From a virus, in the IMG/VR virus record IMGVR_UViG_3300025099_000131, positions 1 to 24,458 of that record: a stretch of DNA of 24,458 nt. The stretch is one strand, 5' to 3'. Below, piece by piece: positions 20,623-24,458 of this stretch (position 1 is its first letter; each line of letters starts with the position of its first letter). The notes under the pieces were generated by a model. It was given only the letters and a program-made list of their open reading frames with translations, searched no databases and was not told the origin of the DNA. The position numbers and the translations under genes were made by a program.

Positions 20623-20984
20623 TTGGGGCTATAAAAATTTACGATGGTAATGGAAAATTAAAAAAAGAAATTTCTTCAGAAAAAGCAAACAAAATTTATA
20701 ACGAACAAAATAAAGAGAATTGGTGTTTATCCCCTACAGAACGTCAATGGTGGAGTGGGTTTAAATTAGAAGATCCAAATCCTTATGTTAAAAAAGGACT
20801 TCAACCCTGGAAAAAACGAAAATATAAAAAACAATTACCCACATATAAAATCAATTGCGTGATATGCAATAAAGAAGTGGTAAAAGCCAGTCAAGATGCA
20901 AAATATTGTGGCTCTTATTGCTATGGAGTTAGTCGTAGAAAAAAGAGTAACGAACAGTATCAAAAAGCAAAAAAATTAAAATAA
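20619..20984 (+). CDS. Basic zinc-finger protein
   Basis: The start is ATG 20619 (ATGA overlap with the nuclease gene, GGAAGGGAG upstream), giving 121 aa; the longer frame lies inside the nuclease gene. N-terminus MIGAIKIYDGNGKLKKEI is like that of the zinc-ribbon gene at 3758 (EVRIFDREGNLVRTV). A WCLSPTERQWW segment follows. The C-terminal region has CVICNK...KYCGSYC, a four-Cys treble-clef pattern, then RRKKSNEQYQKAKKLK. The high Lys/Arg content suggests nucleic acid binding. It lacks the His-Asn-His of a homing nuclease. Confidence 0.68.
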   Translation: MIGAIKIYDGNGKLKKEISSEKANKIYNEQNKENWCLSPTERQWWSGFKLEDPNPYVKKGLQPWKKRKYKKQLPTYKINCVICNKEVVKASQDAKYCGSYCYGVSRRKKSNEQYQKAKKLK

Positions 20985-21129
20985 CAATTAGTTTTAGGTG
21001 GGGGCATCTATAGCCTAGCTTTGATAATACTCAAACATAGTACCAGCTATGTATCATACGGCAACGTGTAGAAAAAGAGAGTATTTATGCAGTTATAGAT
21101 GTCCTTATTTCTTATTTAGGAGATCTTAT
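20985..21129. other. Short non-coding gap with a small hairpin
   Basis: No convincing gene. ACATAG (21035-21040) pairs with CTATGT (21047-21052) around TACCAG. A frame opening at 21049 is Cys-rich and in frame with the next gene, but it has no ribosome site and begins within this hairpin. Confidence 0.4.
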
Positions 21130-21339
21130 ATGTCCTTAAAAAAATTTCAAAAATGGATAGAAACTTGCCCATTAAAGGAATGGGTCGAGCTTCATAATGA
21201 TGATCAGTTTATAGTGATTCAATTTAATAAAGAAACTGATAAAAAAGATTGTCCAGATAAATTAGAACCAAATTACTTACCGCAAACTAGTATAGATATA
21301 TTAAAAAAGAAATATGGCAATAACGGATCTAAAAATTAA
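21130..21339 (+). CDS. 69-aa protein with F-x2-W-x3-C-P motif
   Basis: ATG 21130 is chosen because TAGGAG lies eight bases upstream and because the protein then aligns from its start with the paralogue at 12976-13134. F6, W9, C13 and P14 (SLKKFQKWIETCPL) match F10, W13, C17 and P18 there, followed by a shared strand pattern (DQFIVIQFNKE). The C-terminus is longer (PNYLPQTSIDILKKKYGNNG) and basic. It lies just before the tRNA gene. Function unknown. Confidence 0.63.
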   Translation: MSLKKFQKWIETCPLKEWVELHNDDQFIVIQFNKETDKKDCPDKLEPNYLPQTSIDILKKKYGNNGSKN

Positions 21340-21365
21340 CCCTACTACAAGGGTGTAAATAGCAT

Positions 21366-21437
21366 GCCCTTGTAGCTCAATTGGCAGAGCAACTGTTGAT
21401 AGAACGGTGGTAGGTGGTTCGAATCCGCCCAAGGGCA
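21366..21437 (+). tRNA. tRNA gene with atypical anticodon loop (identity uncertain)
   Basis: Cloverleaf of 72 bases: acceptor GCCCTTG/CAAGGGC; T8-A9; D-arm GCTC-AATTGGCA-GAGC; anticodon stem ACTGT/ACGGT with one T-G pair and loop TGATAGA; four-base variable region GGTA; T-arm GGTGG-TTCGAAT-CCGCC; discriminator A. CCA is not encoded (CTA follows). With standard numbering position 33 is G instead of the universal U and the anticodon would be ATA. If the U-turn used the T before it, the anticodon would be GAT (Ile) with A37, in an enlarged loop. The gene is transcribed with the middle operon. Confidence 0.85.
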
Positions 21438-21459
21438 CTACTTTAACTAGAGGACTGTT

Positions 21460-21957
21460 ATGAATAAAAAAGACGAAGTAGAAATCAAAGATGAAATCAG
21501 AACCATGGCTAGAAATATCATGCCTAAAAGGAAAAAACATAGAGCAGAATATCAAATGACTCTAGGGAGTTTAATTAAAGCATTAAGTAAAGAACGTACA
21601 GGTTTACCTGTATATGTTGAATTCCCTTCTATTGTATTTGGCAGTCCTGCACATCCTCATAGCTATTACGGGTACCATACTGATTTAGCATTTGTGCCAC
21701 AAATGGAAGAAGTAACTGTAGCTCAATTTCTTGAAGTGTGTAAAGACTGTCTAGAAAAATCATTTGTAGCTCCAGACGATTCACAATCAGAATTCTATAG
21801 AGATCATACTATGAAAGCTAATACTCCCGTATGGGTATCTAAGTTAGACAACGCTAGTAACTTAGGTATTGTAGATGTTATTTCAGAAAGCGACAGCGTT
21901 ACTTTAAAAACAGAAGAAATAAAGGAAGAGGAGGCTTCCAATGCCATTAAGCAATGA
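21460..21957 (+). CDS. Conserved phage protein of unknown function, 165 aa
   Basis: ATG 21460 follows AGAGGACTG, shortly after the tRNA gene. The N-terminal 30 residues are charged. The region MTLGSLIKALSK...VYVEFPSIVFG followed by SYYGYHTDLAFVP matches a widespread phage pattern (GxLIxxL, SYRGxYxxLA). AQFLEVCKDCLEKSF and TPVWVSKLDNASNLGIVDV match the later parts of that pattern. I recognise the family by these blocks but know no function for it. The acidic C-terminus (TEEIKEEEAS) overlaps the next gene by 17 bases. Confidence 0.75.
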   Translation: MNKKDEVEIKDEIRTMARNIMPKRKKHRAEYQMTLGSLIKALSKERTGLPVYVEFPSIVFGSPAHPHSYYGYHTDLAFVPQMEEVTVAQFLEVCKDCLEKSFVAPDDSQSEFYRDHTMKANTPVWVSKLDNASNLGIVDVISESDSVTLKTEEIKEEEASNAIKQ

Positions 21958-22084
21958 ACAAAAACTAAAGTACATACGAGTAATACTAGAAGGGTGCACA
22001 GATGAAGAACTAGAACCTGTACTAGTAGAAGTAGCCGTAGAATTTTTAAATGAACTAGAAGGGAATAAAGATGGACGATCATGA
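21941..22084 (+). CDS. 47-aa acidic helical protein
   Basis: ATG 21941 follows AAGAGGAGGC, and the frame overlaps both flanking genes. The product (MPLSNEQKLKYIRVILEGCT, DEELEPVLVEVAVEFLNELE, then GNKDGRS) forms two acidic helices. No known motif. The very good ribosome site and double overlap make it a likely gene. Confidence 0.62.
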   Translation: MPLSNEQKLKYIRVILEGCTDEELEPVLVEVAVEFLNELEGNKDGRS

Positions 22085-22355
22085 AATGACCGATGAGCAA
22101 ATCTTGGAAGATAGAGAATCCAAATATGGCCCTCCTAAACGTTGTTTTGAAACATGGGCAACTATGTGTGAAACCCTTAATCAATATGCTAAAGAATCAG
22201 GTAATGTAAATCTTCCTCATCTATATTCATTAAAGATGGATTTATTAAAGATTGTGCGCTCCGCATGGAATCCAAATATAGAAGACAACTATAAAGATGG
22301 TAGGAACTATTTAACGATAGCTGAAATCTGTTCAAAGAAAGGAACTGATATATGA
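22071..22355 (+). CDS. Phage protein of the DUF6378-like type
   Basis: This 94-aa protein reads EQILEDRESKYGPPKRCFET, then a helix, then LKMDLLKIVRSAWNPNIEDNYKDGRNYLTIAEI. The sequence ILxERxSxYG near the start and the DNxxDxxxY end are typical of a common small phage family (DUF6378-like, as I recall) of unknown function. Conserved acidic residues and a Lys/Arg in the helix could bind a ligand, but nothing is established. ATG 22071 follows AAGGGAATAAAG and it overlaps the next gene by ATGA. Confidence 0.68.
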   Translation: MDDHEMTDEQILEDRESKYGPPKRCFETWATMCETLNQYAKESGNVNLPHLYSLKMDLLKIVRSAWNPNIEDNYKDGRNYLTIAEICSKKGTDI

Positions 22356-24458
22356 AAAAATACCATCCGTTTGCGGAGAGAATAGTAGATATCTTAACTA
22401 GAAAAGTTAATAACGATAACCGACATTTTTTTAGAGTATTAACCGCATATTATTTATCTAAAGTAGCATCTATGATGCGGTGTAATATTCAGACTAATGA
22501 CCGAGATATTATTCCGGTTAACACTTATGTATTAAATCTAATGGTATCTGGCACAGGTAAAGGACATTCTACTAATATCCTCGAACGAGAATTTGTAGCC
22601 CATTTTAAAAAGGACTTTCTAAATAGCGTATTCCCTAAAGAAGCTGAAAAGAATCTCCAGTTCCTAGCTCAAGAGAAAGCCTCCTGGAAAGTAAATATCG
22701 GGCAAACTGTAAGAAGTTTACCTGAAGAATGCGATTTTCAACTAGGAGAGTTTCAAAAAGCTTTTGATAAGCTAGGGGAACTAGCATTTAGCTTCGACAG
22801 TGGAACTGCTCCAGCTGTTAAACAAATGCGAGAAAAACTATTATTAGCAGCTGCAGGATCAATGAACCTAGAGTTAGATGAAGTAGGTTCTAACCTATCC
22901 TCAAATGTAGACGTATTAAATGCATTCCTAGAATTATATGACGTAGGCTTAATTAAACAAAAACTCATTAAAAATACGCAGGAAAGCGTTAGATCAGAAG
23001 AATTACCTGGTAGTACCCCAACTAATCTAATGATGTTCGGTACACCTACAAAACTTCTCGATGGAGGTAAAACTGAAGAAGAATTTAAAGAATTCTTAGA
23101 GACTGGTTATGCCCGTAGATTACTATTCGGGTATACAACTGAAAGTCATAGAACTAAATACGAATCTGCCGAAGCACGTTATGCACAAATGATTGATCAG
23201 AACTTAGCTGATGAAGTAGCAGATATACAACAGACCTTTGCAAGCTTTGCTAGAAGATCAATTAATACAATTCTTCAAATGTCAGAAAAAAATTCTATCC
23301 ACTTAATCGAATACCAAATGAGATGTGAAGATTTAGCAGATGACTTAAAAGATCACATGACAATACAGAAAGCTGAATTAAACCATCGTTACTATAAAGC
23401 ACTGAAACTAGCAGGCGCTTACGCATATGCCGACAATTCTCCAGAAATTACTAAGGATCATCTAGATTACGCAATTAGCCTAGTTGAAGACTCAGGAGAA
23501 GCATTCCATAAACTAATGAGAAAACAAGGCCCATACGAGCGTTTAGCTCACTATCTAGCTGATGTAGATAACGAGGTTACTCAGCATGAACTGATGGAGG
23601 AACTTCCATTCTACAAGGGCTCAGAGGCCCAAAGAAATGAGCTAATGAGTTTAGCCATGTCCTTTGGGTATAGAAATAATATTATAATCAAGAAACGACT
23701 ATTAGATAATATAGAGTTCTTTAAAGGAGAAACTCTAATAGAGACAGATATGAATAAGCTAACTGTAGCTATTAGTAGAGACATAGCTTATGACTATCAA
23801 ACTGATCATCCACCATTTAATTTATTACATAAATTAACTACTGCTGAAGGATATCATTACACAGCTCATTCATTTATTAATGGGCATCGTAAGAGTGAGA
23901 ACGCAATACCAGGATTCGATCTATTAATATTAGATTGCGATGGTGACGTCAATATCAGTACTGCTAAAGTACTTCTAGAAGATTACACGTTCTTAATCTC
24001 TACTACTAAAAGACATACTGAAGAAACTAATAGATTCCGATTGATATTACCACTATCTCACAGAATCAAATTAAGCACTTATGATTATTCTAGGTTTATG
24101 AAGAATGTATTCGACTGGTTACCATTTCCTGTAGATGAAGCAGCTAAAGATATATCTAGGAAGTGGGCCTCTCACCCAGGCCATTATGAATACAATCAAG
24201 GAAGTATTCTTGACGCAACATTATTTATACCAGAAACTAAAAAGTCCGATGAGATGCGAGCTAAAATTACAGCTACTGGCGTAGGTAATATCGAGCGCTG
24301 GTTCATAAACCATACAACTACAGGTAATAGAGCTAACCACCTCTATCGATACGGAATGGTATTAGTGGATGCTGATATGGCATTAGGAGATATAGTGGAT
24401 AAACTAGAAAGTTTTAATAGTAAATTAGAAACTCCTTTACCTGAAGAGCAGTTTAGAA
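22352..24458 (+). CDS. Helicase-primase protein (DUF3987-like ATPase plus AEP-type primase), 3' end outside window
   Basis: The frame is open from ATG 22352 to the window edge (702 codons, no stop). The N-terminal part has a P-loop-like SGTGKGHST (about residues 69-77) and a LELDEVGSN Walker B-like motif (about 173-181), the layout of DUF3987-type phage ATPases. From about residue 520 come motifs of archaeo-eukaryotic primases: DLLILDCDGD (acidic pair), then TTKRHTEETNRFRLILPLSH with a conserved Lys/Arg-x-RFR block, then KDISRKWASHPGHYEY. The protein would thus unwind DNA and make primers at the fork. N4 gp42-gp43 fill this role, as I recall. Only part of the C-terminus is visible. Confidence 0.78.
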   Translation, partial: MKKYHPFAERIVDILTRKVNNDNRHFFRVLTAYYLSKVASMMRCNIQTNDRDIIPVNTYVLNLMVSGTGKGHSTNILEREFVAHFKKDFLNSVFPKEAEKNLQFLAQEKASWKVNIGQTVRSLPEECDFQLGEFQKAFDKLGELAFSFDSGTAPAVKQMREKLLLAAAGSMNLELDEVGSNLSSNVDVLNAFLELYDVGLIKQKLIKNTQESVRSEELPGSTPTNLMMFGTPTKLLDGGKTEEEFKEFLETGYARRLLFGYTTESHRTKYESAEARYAQMIDQNLADEVADIQQTFASFARRSINTILQMSEKNSIHLIEYQMRCEDLADDLKDHMTIQKAELNHRYYKALKLAGAYAYADNSPEITKDHLDYAISLVEDSGEAFHKLMRKQGPYERLAHYLADVDNEVTQHELMEELPFYKGSEAQRNELMSLAMSFGYRNNIIIKKRLLDNIEFFKGETLIETDMNKLTVAISRDIAYDYQTDHPPFNLLHKLTTAEGYHYTAHSFINGHRKSENAIPGFDLLILDCDGDVNISTAKVLLEDYTFLISTTKRHTEETNRFRLILPLSHRIKLSTYDYSRFMKNVFDWLPFPVDEAAKDISRKWASHPGHYEYNQGSILDATLFIPETKKSDEMRAKITATGVGNIERWFINHTTTGNRANHLYRYGMVLVDADMALGDIVDKLESFNSKLETPLPEEQFR

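Noticed and set aside
21049-21129. N-terminal extension of the gene at 21130 with three Cys
   Set aside because: No ribosome site, start lies in a hairpin, and the paralogue at 12976 aligns from the shorter start.
21301-21555. Minus-strand frame across the tRNA gene
   Set aside because: It is a shadow of the tRNA and the 21460 gene, and is opposite to all neighbours.
1-24458. Integrase, repressor, insertion sequence, CRISPR array or known anti-phage defence genes
   Set aside because: None was found on either strand. Every large gene fits a phage structural or replication role.

Overview
The window is a segment of a lytic, tailed double-stranded DNA phage that looks related to coliphage N4 (Schitoviridae-like). 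The evidence is the combination of genes rather than one marker. It has a compact T7-family RNA polymerase, a MoxR-type AAA+ ATPase linked to a zincin/VWA protein, a family A DNA polymerase, a Dda/RecD-type helicase, a Cas4-like nuclease, a helicase-primase protein, and a leftward module of adaptor and large terminase. The DNA is AT-rich and tightly packed, with many ATGA or TAATG gene overlaps and strong AGGAGG-type ribosome binding sites. This suggests a low-GC Gram-negative host, but the window does not identify it. There is no integrase, repressor, insertion sequence or CRISPR array.

Layout. (1) 1-3964, minus strand: late packaging/neck genes, namely a partial head-tail adaptor, large terminase, a 251-aa protein that is probably terminase-associated, two paralogous winged-helix-like proteins with a RepL-like motif, and a small zinc-ribbon protein. 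(2) 3965-4447: a non-coding divergence region with two tandem palindromes, a weak sigma70-like leftward promoter and folded elements. By analogy with N4 this may be where the two genome ends were joined during assembly. (3) 4386-10632, plus strand: an early region of small genes ending with the RNA polymerase gene. It holds five copies of GGCTCCGCC, a 3-5 bp stem closing a TCC triloop, followed by a TAG and a purine. This matches the hairpin promoters read by the N4 virion-encapsidated RNA polymerase. Most promoter units end in a hairpin terminator. Structured non-coding elements lie at 5328-5602 and 7197-7286. (4) 10692-24458, plus strand: a middle/replication operon encoding an unknown 221-aa protein, MoxR-like ATPase, DNA ligase, zincin/VWA protein, DNA polymerase, SF1 helicase, PD-(D/E)XK nuclease, small unknown proteins, one tRNA gene with an odd anticodon loop, and a helicase-primase protein that runs off the window.

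Inferred working model: a virion RNA polymerase encoded outside this window would transcribe the early units from the hairpin promoters and make the 584-aa phage RNA polymerase. That enzyme would transcribe the replication operon. Host RNA polymerase, perhaps aided by a factor at the 4050-4095 palindromes, would read the leftward late genes. The homology calls rest on motifs read by eye, with no database search. The promoter, RNA-structure and genome-end interpretations are predictions.
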